64,000 nt of DNA from positions 1-64,000 of the forward strand of contig JAIXQS010000011.1 in assembly GCA_027485615.1 (NCBI GenBank), read 5' to 3'. Below, in pieces: positions 17,822 to 26,641 of the stretch. How positions within the stretch are numbered: the stretch's first letter is position 1; each line of letters opens with the position of its first letter. The position numbers were made by a program, and so were the translations under genes. The notes beneath the pieces were generated by a model that was not told the origin of the DNA, ran no database searches, and saw only the letters and a list, made by a program, of their open reading frames with translations. Origin of the DNA: Verrucomicrobiaceae bacterium (lineage in GTDB: Bacteria; Verrucomicrobiota; Verrucomicrobiia; Verrucomicrobiales; Akkermansiaceae).

Positions 17822-18748
17822 ATGAAAATCATCAGCGGAACAGCCCACAAAGTGCTAGCGGGAAAGATCGCGGAATGCATCGGTCAACCCTTGGCCGACG
17901 TGGAGGTGGATGCCTTCCCCGACGGGGAGACCGCCGTGAAAATCAATGAGAACGTCCGCGGCGAGGACGTCTTCATCATCCAGCCCTCCTGCCCGCCCAC
18001 GAACCACAACATCATGGAGCTGCTGATCCTAGTGGACGCCGCCCGCCGTGCCAGCGCCGAGCGCATCACCGCCGTCATGCCTTTTTTCGGCTACGCCCGC
18101 CAGGATCGGAAAGACCAGCCTCGCGTGCCCATCACCGCCAAGCTCGTCGCGAACCTCCTCACCTCCGCTGGCGTGAATCGTGTCCTCACCATGGATCTCC
18201 ACGCCCCGCAGATTCAGGGCTTTTTCGATATCCCCGTCGATCATCTATACGCCAAGCCCGTTCTCATAAACTACCTCCGAGAGCGTCACCCCGACACCTC
18301 AAACCTCACCGTTGTTTCCCCGGATGTCGGCGGTGTGAAAATGGCCCGCGCCTACGCGGACGCCCTCGGCGCGGAGCTCGCCATCGTCGCGAAACACCGC
18401 ATCTCCGCCACCCGCGTCGAGGCCATGAACGTCATCGGCGAGGTCGAAGGCCGCGACGTCCTCTTGGTCGATGACATGACGGAAACCGCGGGCACCCTCA
18501 CCGCCGCCGCCGAGATCCTACACAAGCAGGGCGCGAAACGCATCTACGCCGGCGTCTCACACGCCATCATCAGCGAGCTCGCGCTCACCCGCCTCGCGGA
18601 CTCCGCCATCGAGGAGGTCATCACCACCGATTCCGTGCCACAGGCTCACGGCTTGAAAATCCACGCCGTTTCCATCGCCCCCCTCCTCGGCGAGGCCATC
18701 CGCCGCATCCACGGTGGCCAATCCGTCACCTCCCTCTTCAGTGTTTGA
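17822..18748 (+). CDS. prs: Ribose-phosphate pyrophosphokinase (PRPP synthetase)
   Basis: 308 aa, class I Prs length. Makes PRPP from ribose-5-phosphate and ATP for nucleotide, histidine and NAD synthesis. Motifs: DAFPDGETAVKI, the ATP-binding FGYARQDRKDQPR, MDLHAPQIQGFFDIPVDH, the flexible-loop KHR, and the PRPP-binding VLLVDDMTETAGTL. In most Prs enzymes that last motif reads VDDxxDTxGT, so MTETAGT has Glu where Asp is usual. Start at ATG 17822 fits the family N-terminus; an in-frame ATG 60 bp upstream would add an atypical, basic extension. Confidence 0.95.
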   Translation: MKIISGTAHKVLAGKIAECIGQPLADVEVDAFPDGETAVKINENVRGEDVFIIQPSCPPTNHNIMELLILVDAARRASAERITAVMPFFGYARQDRKDQPRVPITAKLVANLLTSAGVNRVLTMDLHAPQIQGFFDIPVDHLYAKPVLINYLRERHPDTSNLTVVSPDVGGVKMARAYADALGAELAIVAKHRISATRVEAMNVIGEVEGRDVLLVDDMTETAGTLTAAAEILHKQGAKRIYAGVSHAIISELALTRLADSAIEEVITTDSVPQAHGLKIHAVSIAPLLGEAIRRIHGGQSVTSLFSV

Positions 18749-18750
18749 AA

Positions 18751-18824
18751 GAGAGATTAGGAATTGGATCATTTGATATTGGGATTTGGAAATCCGAACC
18801 TAATCTCCCAATTTCTAATCTCTC
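18751..18824. repeat. AT-rich inverted repeat
   Basis: Arms 18751-18767 and 18808-18824 are 17 nt each with one mismatch (left GAGAGATTAGGAATTGG). The loop repeats fragments of the same words (attggga, ttggaaat, aatctccca). It sits 2 bp after the prs stop, between the gene and its terminator. Composition differs sharply from the GC-rich neighbours. Similar AT-rich words recur at 38011-38052 and 39086-39197. Confidence 0.8.
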
Positions 18825-18840
18825 AATTTCCTTTTCATTC

Positions 18841-18873
18841 GCGCGGCAACCCTCACGGGTTCCCGCGCTTTTT
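18841..18873 (+). terminator. Rho-independent terminator of prs
   Basis: GCGCGGCAACCC (18841-18852), loop TCAC, GGGTTCCCGCGC (18857-18868): 11 pairs with one C-C mismatch, then five T (18869-18873). Confidence 0.85.
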
Positions 18874-18957
18874 CGTTTTCCCCGCACCCGGCCTGCAACA
18901 TGCTTTCCCCGCCAAAGCGCCTCTTCTTGAGGTTTATAGTTTAAAATTTAAATTTTC

Positions 18958-21699
18958 ATGTCCTCCACCCGCGACCAACTCCGCATCGAAGGCTTCGGCC
19001 TCATCGACGAACGGCTCACCTACCTCCTCGGCTGCCTGCGCGACGCGCTCGCCAGCGCGGGGGAAACGGAACTCCTCCCTTTCATGCCCTGGTCGGGCAA
19101 GGAACCCGCCCCCGGCGCGATACCCCCGGAAGACTTGCCTAAGCTCTACTCCATCGGTTTCCAGCTCCTCAACATGATCGAGGAGCGCGTCGCCGCCGAG
19201 ATCCGCCGCGAGCGGGAAAAAGCCCTCGGCGCGGACTCCATCCGCGGTCTCTGGCCGCAGGCCTTGCGCGACCTCAAGGCCATGGATCTCAAGCCGGAGG
19301 AAATCCTCGCCGTGCTGCGCGATGTCCGCGTCGAGCCCGTCCTCACCGCCCACCCCACCGAGGCGAAACGCGAATCCGTCCGCGCCCGCCAGCGCTCCCT
19401 CTACGACGAGCTCGTCCGCAACGAATACCCGAAATACACCGACCGCGAGAAACGCCGCATCCGCGAGCGCGTCGTTTCCACCTTGGAAACCCTCTGGCTC
19501 ACCGCCGAGATCCACCTCGTCCGCCCGGACATCAGCTCCGAGCTGCGCAACGCCATCCATTACCTCCGCGACCTTTTCCCCACCGCCATCAACCGCCTCG
19601 ACCTCCACTTCACCGAGGCATGGCGCGACGCCGGGCTGCCGCTCGATCTCCTCCGCTCCGCCGGGAACATCCCGCGCCTCACCTTCGGCTCATGGATCGG
19701 CGGCGACCGCGACGGACATCCGCTCGTCACGCCAGCCGTCACCGAGCACAGCCTCGGCGAGCTGCGCCGCGCGGCCTTGCAGCTTTTGGAAAGGGAACTC
19801 CGCAACCTCGCCTCCCAGCTCACCGTTTCCCGCCAGCTCACCGATGTCCCGGAAGAACTCCAGGATCGCATCGACGAGCTGAGCTTCGTGATATCGAGCC
19901 AGACCGATGTGAAAGACATCCTCGACCATCAGACCGAGGAACCTTGGCGGCAGCTGGCCAATCTCATGGCGACTCTCCTTTCCGAGCAGATCGGCGGGAA
20001 AGACGGCTATGCCAGCCCCGCCCACCTCACCGCGGATCTCGACCTCATCTCCCGCACCCTTTCCGCCGCAGGCTGCCGCCTGTTAGAGGAACAAGCGATC
20101 CGCCCCGTGCGCCACAAGATCGAGATGTTCGGCTTCCACCTCGCCACCCTCGACGTCCGACAGAATTCCGAGTTTCACGACCTCGCCATCGCCGAAATCC
20201 TCACCGCCGCAGGCATCGCGGATGGCGAAAATTTCCCGAAATGGCCCGAGGAAAAACGCCTCGCCTTCCTCAACGCCGAGCTGCTTTCCTCCCGCCCCTT
20301 CCTCCACGACGGCGCGCGCATCGGCCAGCACGCCGACAACGTCCTCGACACCCACCGCGTCCTCGTCCGCCACTGGAAACGCTCCGGCACCGCCGGGCTC
20401 GGCTCGCTCATCGTCTCGATGACACGCCAGCTTTCCGACCTCCTCGCCGTATATCTCCTCGCCCGCGAGGCCGGCCTGATGATGCACACGCCGGACGGCA
20501 TGGCCTGCCCGCTCCCCGTCGTGCCGCTTTTTGAGACGATGGATGACCTCCACCATTCCCCCGGCATCCTCGCCGCCTTCCTCGATCACCCGCTCACCAC
20601 CCGTTCCCTGAAAAACATGCCGAAACCAACCCAGCAAATCATGCTCGGCTACTCGGACTCCAACAAGGACTGCGGCATCCTCGCCGCCCAAGTCGCCCTC
20701 CAGCGCGCCCAGTCCGCGCTCACGCAGGTCGGTTTGGAAAAAGGCGTTACGCTCTGCTTTTTCCACGGCCGCGGCGGCACGATCTCGCGCGGCGCGGGCC
20801 CCACGCATTGGTTCATGGCAGCCCTTCCGCACGGCGCGATGTCCGGTGCCTTCCGCATGACGGAGCAGGGCGAGACCATCGCCCAGAAATACGCGAACCT
20901 CGCCAACGCCACCTACAACCTCGAACTCCTCCTCGCCGGAGCCGCGATCAACACCGCCCGCCACAAGCACCTCCCGGAAACCCCCGATCCCGCCGAGGCG
21001 TTCCTCGACACCCTCTCCGACTCTTCCCAGAAAGCCTACCAAGCCCTCCTGAAATCCGAGGGCTTCATCGACTTCTACCGCCAGGCCACCCCCATCGACG
21101 CCCTGGAAAACGCCCGCATCGGCTCCCGCCCCGCCCGCCGCACCGGCAAGAAATCCCACTCCATCTCCGATCTCCGCGCCATCCCGTGGGTCTTCTCCTG
21201 GACCCAGGCGCGCTACTACCTCCCCGGCTGGTTCGGCGTCGGCTCCGCCCTTTCCGAACTGAAAGAAAACTCCCCTGCCGGTTTCGCCGCGCTCAAGGCA
21301 GCCTTGGAGAAATCCACCTTCCTCTCCTACGTCCTCACCAACGTCGAGACGAACCTCGCCTCCGCCAACCTTGACCTCATGCGCGCCTACGCCGCCCTCG
21401 TTACCGACCCGGAAATCCGCACCCGTTTCACCGAAACCATCACCGCCGAGTTCGACCTCACGAAAGACCTCCTCGCCGAGCTCTTCGACGGCTCCATGGC
21501 GGATCGCCGCCCGCGCATGGCGAAAACCCTCGGCATCCGCGAAGCCCCCTTGAAAGTGCTACACCACCAGCAGATCGCCCTCCTCCGCGAGTGGCGCGAC
21601 CTCATCGAAAAGGACAATCAAACCGCTGCCGACGCGCTGCTTCCGAAGCTCCTCCTCTCCATCAACGCCATTGCCTCCGGGCTGCGAACGACGGGGTAA
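18958..21699 (+). CDS. ppc: Phosphoenolpyruvate carboxylase
   Basis: 913 aa, full length for bacterial PEPC. It carboxylates PEP with bicarbonate to oxaloacetate, replenishing the TCA cycle. Catalytic His in VLTAHPTEAKRESV near residue 130; GGDRDGHP; SYSDSNKDCGI-type block as LGYSDSNKDCGILAAQ; FHGRGGTISRGAGPTHWF glycine loop; C-terminal ..GLRTTG corresponding to the conserved xNTG end, with Thr for Asn. ATG 18958 directly follows an AT-rich stretch. Strong C/G third-position bias, more extreme than in the EPS genes, suggests high expression. Monocistronic. Confidence 0.96.
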   Translation: MSSTRDQLRIEGFGLIDERLTYLLGCLRDALASAGETELLPFMPWSGKEPAPGAIPPEDLPKLYSIGFQLLNMIEERVAAEIRREREKALGADSIRGLWPQALRDLKAMDLKPEEILAVLRDVRVEPVLTAHPTEAKRESVRARQRSLYDELVRNEYPKYTDREKRRIRERVVSTLETLWLTAEIHLVRPDISSELRNAIHYLRDLFPTAINRLDLHFTEAWRDAGLPLDLLRSAGNIPRLTFGSWIGGDRDGHPLVTPAVTEHSLGELRRAALQLLERELRNLASQLTVSRQLTDVPEELQDRIDELSFVISSQTDVKDILDHQTEEPWRQLANLMATLLSEQIGGKDGYASPAHLTADLDLISRTLSAAGCRLLEEQAIRPVRHKIEMFGFHLATLDVRQNSEFHDLAIAEILTAAGIADGENFPKWPEEKRLAFLNAELLSSRPFLHDGARIGQHADNVLDTHRVLVRHWKRSGTAGLGSLIVSMTRQLSDLLAVYLLAREAGLMMHTPDGMACPLPVVPLFETMDDLHHSPGILAAFLDHPLTTRSLKNMPKPTQQIMLGYSDSNKDCGILAAQVALQRAQSALTQVGLEKGVTLCFFHGRGGTISRGAGPTHWFMAALPHGAMSGAFRMTEQGETIAQKYANLANATYNLELLLAGAAINTARHKHLPETPDPAEAFLDTLSDSSQKAYQALLKSEGFIDFYRQATPIDALENARIGSRPARRTGKKSHSISDLRAIPWVFSWTQARYYLPGWFGVGSALSELKENSPAGFAALKAALEKSTFLSYVLTNVETNLASANLDLMRAYAALVTDPEIRTRFTETITAEFDLTKDLLAELFDGSMADRRPRMAKTLGIREAPLKVLHHQQIALLREWRDLIEKDNQTAADALLPKLLLSINAIASGLRTTG

Positions 21700-21773
21700 G
21701 GGATTCAGGCTGGCGGCTACTCCTGATGAACCTATGAGCTTTTTCTTCCTAGGGTTTGGCAGTGTATGTAAGT

Positions 21774-22022
21774 TCACATGAATTTCTTGGCAAGCACCCC
21801 AATGATTGGAATAGGGGTGAGAATCACAAGCAACCAAGAGAGATAGGCGGGGCATTCCCTTCCTATCAAACCTATGTCTCCGCATAAAAGCCCGATGGGT
21901 GTCACTAGCGTAAATGCGGCGATGACGACGAATCCGCCATAGCCTCCAGTATCTACTTCAGGCGATTTCAAGTGCTTCATCGCGACAACTGCCCAAACAG
22001 CGCAAACAGCCATGATCACCAA
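21774..22022 (-). CDS. Small hypothetical membrane protein
   Basis: 82 aa, three hydrophobic stretches (MVIMAVCAVWAVVAM; GGFVVIAAFTLVTPIGLL; AYLSWLLVILTPIPIIGVLA) ending in AKKFM. A GGTG sits about 7 nt upstream of the ATG at 22022. Base composition is more AT-rich than neighbouring genes. No family recognised. It could be a spurious frame, but the transmembrane pattern and lack of alternatives favour a real gene. Confidence 0.45.
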   Translation of the reverse strand: MVIMAVCAVWAVVAMKHLKSPEVDTGGYGGFVVIAAFTLVTPIGLLCGDIGLIGRECPAYLSWLLVILTPIPIIGVLAKKFM

Positions 22023-22083
22023 ACCGGTAACGGTGGGAAATTGGTTTTTGCCCTGGTTTCAGATGTCTAGTTCTTCTTTCCAT

Positions 22084-22104
22084 GACGGGTGTAATAGACC
22101 CGTC
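22084..22104. other. Small perfect hairpin
   Basis: GACGGGT (22084-22090), loop GTAATAG, ACCCGTC (22098-22104). Lies in the 336-bp gap between the 82-aa gene and the micro-lipoprotein; no T-run on either strand. Apart from the palindrome at 22211-22291 I see nothing else in the gap. Confidence 0.5.
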
Positions 22105-22210
22105 CGCCATGTGATATCAGGCGCTGAGATCCCACGCAGGGAAGGGAAATCCTTTGGCGAAATCAATAATTTTTCCCGGGCGCGTGGGGATACGGGCGGA
22201 TGAGAGGTTG

Positions 22211-22291
22211 CGGACCGCGAGCTTCAGCTCGCCCCGGAGGATCGGGGATGCGGATGCCTGAACACCTGGGCGAGCTGAAGCTCGCGGTCCG
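22211..22291. repeat. Long perfect REP-like palindrome
   Basis: Arms 22211-22234 and 22268-22291 are 24 nt each and perfectly complementary, around a 33-nt spacer. Each arm carries its own small palindrome, GAGCT TC AGCTC, so either a large hairpin or two small ones can form. Flanking bases on both sides also show patchy mirror similarity (cgtat/ccc/cgg blocks). Fits a REP/BIME-type mobile palindrome. Confidence 0.85.
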
Positions 22292-22358
22292 TCGCCGGAT
22301 TGGCGTATTCCCGGCGAAATTTTGTTGCCAAGGCCATGCGCCCGCCTAGTCTGGCGAC

Positions 22359-22436
22359 ATGTTGAAGCGCATTGCCACCGTCGCCCTGATTGCACTGACT
22401 GCGGTTGCGGCCACCTCCTGCTGCTGCCTTTTCTAA
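22359..22436 (+). CDS. 25-residue micro-lipoprotein
   Basis: ATG 22359 to TAA 22436. Basic start MLKR, hydrophobic IATVALIALTAVAA, then the lipobox-like ATSC and the end CCLF: a bare lipoprotein signal whose mature part would be five residues (three Cys). Entericidin-like in size, though not in sequence as far as I can tell. 22 bp downstream starts a second lipoprotein with a matching SSCCSMF end of signal. TTGTTG/CCTAGT with a 17-bp spacer (22322-22350) lies just upstream as a weak promoter candidate. Function unknown. Confidence 0.5.
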   Translation: MLKRIATVALIALTAVAATSCCCLF

Positions 22437-22458
22437 CCGAATCCATAGAACCAAACCG

Positions 22459-22857
22459 ATGAAAAAACTCCTCAGTCTCCTGACCCTTGTCGCCCTATCC
22501 ATGGGCTTCTCCTCCTGCTGCTCGATGTTCGGCCTCGGCTCGAACTCCGCCGGCTACCGCACCGAGACCCGCCAGGTGAAAACCTGCCATTATGACATTG
22601 TCACCGAGGAGGTTTACACAGCCAACTCCAGTGGCAAGGGCGGCATGACCCAGACCATCGAGAAAAAGGTGCCGCGCTACAAGACCGTCACCAAGAAAGT
22701 CCGCGTGTCTTGCGGCTCCTGCGTGCGCTTCTACTGCCCCAAGAAGGATTGCTGTGGAACCACCAGCGAGTCCTACCTCAAGAGAGTCACCGCGCAGGGC
22801 CCTGTCGGCAGCCCAAACATCGGCCTCGTGCCGACCATGAGAAAGCTCGCTGAGTAA
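22459..22857 (+). CDS. Cys-rich hypothetical lipoprotein
   Basis: 132 aa. Signal MKKLLSLLTLVALSMGF ends in the lipobox SSCC. The mature part is basic, with TETRQVKTCHYDIVTEEVY, a KVPRYKTVTKKVRV strand-like stretch, then a cysteine cluster CGSCVRFYCPKKDCCG (five Cys in about 16 residues). The cysteine spacing suggests disulphides or metal binding in the periplasm. Start is ATG 22459; upstream in-frame sequence is not credible. Terminator follows at 22881. Function unknown. Confidence 0.75.
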   Translation: MKKLLSLLTLVALSMGFSSCCSMFGLGSNSAGYRTETRQVKTCHYDIVTEEVYTANSSGKGGMTQTIEKKVPRYKTVTKKVRVSCGSCVRFYCPKKDCCGTTSESYLKRVTAQGPVGSPNIGLVPTMRKLAE

Positions 22858-22880
22858 AAGCGGCTTACCCATTATTTCCA

Positions 22881-22921
22881 AAGAAGCGCGGTGCGGCCTG
22901 TCCGTTCCGCGCTTCTTGTTT
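22881..22921 (+). terminator. Rho-independent terminator after the lipoprotein
   Basis: AAGAAGCGCGG (22881-22891) pairs perfectly with CCGCGCTTCTT (22907-22917), followed by GTTTT. Confidence 0.75.
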
Positions 22922-22999
22922 TCGGGACATCGCAAAAAGGGCTGGAAATGCCCGCGTATTCTCGCATCCTGCCCGCGTTCCACGATTTTCCCCATCATC

Positions 23000-24316
23000 A
23001 TGTCAGTAAACATCGAAATGCCCAAGCTCTCGGACACCATGACCGAAGGCACCCTCATCAAATGGCACAAAAAAGTCGGCGACACCGTCCTGATTGGCGA
23101 CGTCCTCGCTGAAGTGGAGACCGACAAGGCCACGATGGAGATGGAGGCCTTCGATGAGGGCGTGATCACGGAAATCCTCATCCAGGAGGGCGACAAGGCT
23201 CCGATCGGCGGGGTCCTCGCGGTGCTTGACGGTGATAGCGGGAGCGCCGCCCCTGCCCCCGCCGCCCAAGTTGCTGCGGCAGCCCCAGCACCCGCTGCCG
23301 TGGAACAAGTCGCCGCCAAAGCCCCCCCCGCTGCCGCCCCGCAAGCCTCGGAAAGCGGCCGTGTGAAAGCATCCCCGCTCGCCCGCAAAGTCGCTGGCGC
23401 ACTCGGTGTCGATCTCTCCAGCGTCACCGGCACGGGCCCGGCGGGACGCATCGTGAAAGAGGATGTCGAGAAAGCATCCTCAGCTCCCATCTCCGCACCG
23501 AAAGAGCCTTCGCAGGCCGCCAGCGCCGCCGCGAAACTTGCCGAAGCCGTCAAGGCCCGTGCCACCGCTGCGCCCGCTCCCGTTTCTACTCCCGCCCCTG
23601 CCGCGATCATGCCTACCGCCAAGGAAGGCGACGAACGCATCGAGCTTTCCTCCATGCGGAAAATCATCGCCTCCCGCCTGCTCACTTCCAAGACCACCAT
23701 CCCGCATTTCTACCTGCACATGGAGGTCGATGCCACGCCGCTCATGGCGCTCCGCAAACAGGTCAACGACCAGGCCGAGAAAACGCACGGCAACAAGTAT
23801 TCCGTCAACGACTTCATCCTCAAGGCCACGATCAACGCCGCCGAAGCCGTGCCTGCGATCAACGCTTCCTTCGCCGGCGATCACATCGTGAAATTCAAGC
23901 ACGTCGGCCTCTCCGTCGCCATCGCGGTGGAGGACGGCCTCGTCACCCCTGTCATCAAGCAGGCGGAAACGAAATCCCTGCTCGCCATCTCGCGCGCCGT
24001 GAAGGATTTCGCCGCCCGCGCCAAGGACAAGAAACTCAAGCCCGATGAATTCGACGGCGGCACGATCACCGTCTCCAACCTCGGCGCATGGGGCATCGAT
24101 TCTTTCGATGCGATCGTCAATCCGCCGCAAGCCGCCATCCTCTCCGTCGGCGCCGCCATCGAGAAACCCGTTGTGAAAAACGGCCAGATTGTCGCCGGCC
24201 TGCGCATGAACATCGGAGTTTCCGCCGACCATCGTGTGGTGGACGGAGCGGTCGCCGCCGCGTTCCTCGCCGAGGTCAAGAAGCTCATCGAGAATCCGGC
24301 GCTGATGCTGCTGTGA
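23000..24316 (+). CDS. pdhC: Dihydrolipoyl acetyltransferase (E2) of pyruvate dehydrogenase complex
   Basis: 438 aa. Lipoyl domain 1-80 with Lys43 in ETDKATMEME; Ala/Pro-rich linker; peripheral-subunit-binding domain about 120-155 (ASPLARKVAGALGVDLSSV, GTGPAGRIVKEDVE); second Ala-rich linker; catalytic acyltransferase domain about 210-438 with the active-site VSADHRVVDGAVAA. Transfers acetyl groups to CoA. Start ATG 23000 (MSVNIEMPKLSDTMTEG) is the family N-terminus. E1 and E3 genes are not adjacent, so it stands alone here. A 2-oxoglutarate or branched-chain E2 is less likely given the PDH-type lipoyl sequence. Confidence 0.9.
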   Translation: MSVNIEMPKLSDTMTEGTLIKWHKKVGDTVLIGDVLAEVETDKATMEMEAFDEGVITEILIQEGDKAPIGGVLAVLDGDSGSAAPAPAAQVAAAAPAPAAVEQVAAKAPPAAAPQASESGRVKASPLARKVAGALGVDLSSVTGTGPAGRIVKEDVEKASSAPISAPKEPSQAASAAAKLAEAVKARATAAPAPVSTPAPAAIMPTAKEGDERIELSSMRKIIASRLLTSKTTIPHFYLHMEVDATPLMALRKQVNDQAEKTHGNKYSVNDFILKATINAAEAVPAINASFAGDHIVKFKHVGLSVAIAVEDGLVTPVIKQAETKSLLAISRAVKDFAARAKDKKLKPDEFDGGTITVSNLGAWGIDSFDAIVNPPQAAILSVGAAIEKPVVKNGQIVAGLRMNIGVSADHRVVDGAVAAAFLAEVKKLIENPALMLL

Positions 24317-24441
24317 GCCATCGGTGGATGCTGGCATCCGGTCCCGCCCTGCCAAATGGTTCTTGACGGGACACTCCGTGCCCCTTGTTTTCCTAGGACA
24401 TTCCCGCCGCTTTCCGGCGAAACCCAGAAACCCATATTCCC

Positions 24442-24762
24442 ATGTCCGACCCAACCCATGATCACACCGACTTCATCCACAGCGAGGAGTTCCTCCACGG
24501 CCTGATGAGGCGACAGCTCAAGCTCTCCATCGCCTGCGCGACGGCGTTCATCGTCCTGCTCTTCGGCCTGCCGCTGATGAACTATCTCGCGCCCGAACTC
24601 ATGGCGCGGCGCGTGGGCGGCTTCACCCTCACATGGCTGATCCTCGGCGTGCTGTTTTTCCCTTACGTCTGGGTCATCGCCCGCCTCTTCATCACCCGCT
24701 CCATCGCGCTGGAAAACGCCGAGGTCCAGGTGGCCGCCGAGGGCAACAAGCGCAAACCCTAG
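24442..24762 (+). CDS. DUF485 membrane protein (symporter partner)
   Basis: 106 aa, two transmembrane helices (LSIACATAFIVLLFGLPLM; FTLTWLILGVLFFPYVWVI) in the DUF485 pattern, with RRQLKLS before helix 1. DUF485 proteins are encoded directly upstream of acetate/solute:sodium symporters, exactly as here (15 bp gap). Probably a small subunit or assembly factor of the transporter in the inner membrane. Confidence 0.88.
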   Translation: MSDPTHDHTDFIHSEEFLHGLMRRQLKLSIACATAFIVLLFGLPLMNYLAPELMARRVGGFTLTWLILGVLFFPYVWVIARLFITRSIALENAEVQVAAEGNKRKP

Positions 24763-24777
24763 CCCGAGATCCCTGCC

Positions 24778-26583
24778 ATGAACCTCACCGCTCTGCAATT
24801 TCTCGCCGCCGCGTCCTCATCCAAGGGCATTGATCCCTGGATCCTCGCTTTCTCCGCCATCACCGTCGTGGTGACGATCTGGATGGGTTTCCGTTCCGCG
24901 AAAAGCTCCAAGTCCGCGTCCGACTTCTTCGTCGCCGGCCGTTCGGTCTCGGTCGGCTGGAACGCATCCGCCATTTCCGGCGAGTACCTGAGCGCCGCCA
25001 GCTTCATGGGCATCGCCGGTATGGTGATGCTCTCCGGCTATGACGCGCTCTGGTATCCGGTCTGTTATGCGTGCGGCTACCTGTTCCTGCTGCTCTTCAT
25101 CGCGGGGCCGCTGCGCCGCTTCGGAGCTTACACGATCCCGGATTTCGCGGAAGGCCGCTACGACTCGCCGGTGTTCCGTAAGATCGCCGTCTGCTTCGTG
25201 CTCTTCATCGGGTTCTTCTACACCATGCCGCAGATGAAAGGCGCGGGCGTCACGCTCGCCTACATTTTCCCCGGCCTGCCGTATTGGGTCGGCGTGCTGG
25301 TGGTGGGTGCGGTGATCACGCTCAACGTCGCGCTCGGCGGCATGAAAGGCATCACCCTGGTTCAGGCGGTCCAATACTGGATCAAGATGTTTGCCATATC
25401 GGTGCCGATCTTCGTGCTGCTGTCCGTGTATGGCGGTTATGGAAAAAACCTCTCGCTGAACAAGTCCATCTCCGATTCGCCGCCCGCCATTGTGCAGACC
25501 GTGGAGCCCGGGCAAACAGAGCGCGTCCTGCCCGCCAAGGCACCGAAGGACGAGGATTGGATCGCCCCCTTCGGCCCGCTGACGACGAAGGCCGCCAAGG
25601 CCGCCGGTCTCACACCGGAGGAATCGAAACCTTATTCCCTGCTCTACACCTTCTCGCTGATCGTCGCCCTCGTTTGCGGCACGGCGGGCCTGCCGCACAT
25701 CCTTGTCAGGTTCTACACGAATCCCGACGGCATCGCGGCCAAGAAGACCACGATGTGGGTGATGATCCTGATCGGTGTGTTCTATGTCTTCCCGCCGGTC
25801 TTCGGCGTGCTGGGGCGGAACCTGTTGCCGGAGCTCTACGAGGCAACCGGCTCCAAGGGGCCGGACAAGGTGGTGCTGGAGCTGCCCATTTTGATCCGCG
25901 AGAAATACGGGATCCTCGGCTCCATCCTCAGCGGAATCACCTGCGCGGGAGCCTTCGCCGCGTTCATGAGCACCTTCTCCGGGCTGCTCGTTTCCATGAC
26001 CAGCGCGCTCGCCCATGATGTCTACGGCCGCATGATCCGCCCGCAGTCCTCGCCGGAGGAGCGGATGAAAATGTTCAAGTGGTGCGCCGTCCTCGTCGGT
26101 AGCGTATCGGTTCTGCTCGGCGCGATGGTCGAGCCCTTGGAAATCAACTTCATGGTCGGCCAGGCCTTCGCCATCGCGGCCGCGAGCTATTTCCCGCTGC
26201 TGTTCATGAGCGTCTGGTGGCGCGGAATGACGATGAAAGGCGCGGCCACCGGCATGCTCACGGGCGGCCTCTGCGCCCTGTTCTCCGCCGCGCTGGTCAA
26301 CGCCTCCACCCTCGCCCTCGACAAGGGGCCGATGGGCAAGCTCTTCGCCGGTTTCAGCGGCATCAACGATTTCTGGGTCGCCCATCCCCTGCTCCGCATC
26401 CTCGCCGAGCAGCCCGCGATCTGGTCCGTGCCGCTTTCCATCGGACTGATGATCGTGGTCTCCAATGCAACGCGCAAAACCATCCCTGTCGATGTCCGCA
26501 TGAAGATGCTCGTCCTCCACGCACCCGAAGCCCTGGGCCTGAAACAGGAATACATCCAGGAACACCAGGGCCCGGCGCATTGA
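24778..26583 (+). CDS. Sodium:solute symporter (acetate permease-like, SSS family)
   Basis: 601 aa, about 13 transmembrane helices. SSS motifs: FFVAGRSVSVGWNASAISGE in the first loop/helix 2, TIPDFAEGRYDSPVFR, and GTAGLPHILVRFYTNPD. A hydrophilic insertion near residues 225-285 matches the long-loop subgroup that pairs with DUF485 proteins. Likely imports acetate or another small carboxylate with Na+; substrate not certain. Coupled to the DUF485 gene. Confidence 0.88.
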   Translation: MNLTALQFLAAASSSKGIDPWILAFSAITVVVTIWMGFRSAKSSKSASDFFVAGRSVSVGWNASAISGEYLSAASFMGIAGMVMLSGYDALWYPVCYACGYLFLLLFIAGPLRRFGAYTIPDFAEGRYDSPVFRKIAVCFVLFIGFFYTMPQMKGAGVTLAYIFPGLPYWVGVLVVGAVITLNVALGGMKGITLVQAVQYWIKMFAISVPIFVLLSVYGGYGKNLSLNKSISDSPPAIVQTVEPGQTERVLPAKAPKDEDWIAPFGPLTTKAAKAAGLTPEESKPYSLLYTFSLIVALVCGTAGLPHILVRFYTNPDGIAAKKTTMWVMILIGVFYVFPPVFGVLGRNLLPELYEATGSKGPDKVVLELPILIREKYGILGSILSGITCAGAFAAFMSTFSGLLVSMTSALAHDVYGRMIRPQSSPEERMKMFKWCAVLVGSVSVLLGAMVEPLEINFMVGQAFAIAAASYFPLLFMSVWWRGMTMKGAATGMLTGGLCALFSAALVNASTLALDKGPMGKLFAGFSGINDFWVAHPLLRILAEQPAIWSVPLSIGLMIVVSNATRKTIPVDVRMKMLVLHAPEALGLKQEYIQEHQGPAH

Positions 26584-26641
26584 GGTTCACGCGGATTTTT
26601 CACTGTAAACCGGGCATGGTTTCCGCTGTAAAGGAGTCCTG

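Noticed and set aside
24364..24392. Promoter TTGACG upstream of the DUF485 gene
   Set aside because: The minus-35 is good, but at 17-bp spacing the minus-10 would be TGTTTT, with too few matches; not supported enough to list.
24817..26580. A 587-codon minus-strand open frame opposite the sodium:solute symporter
   Set aside because: It mirrors the symporter gene exactly. The protein is His/Arg/Glu-rich without domains, as expected from the complement of a GC-rich coding gene.
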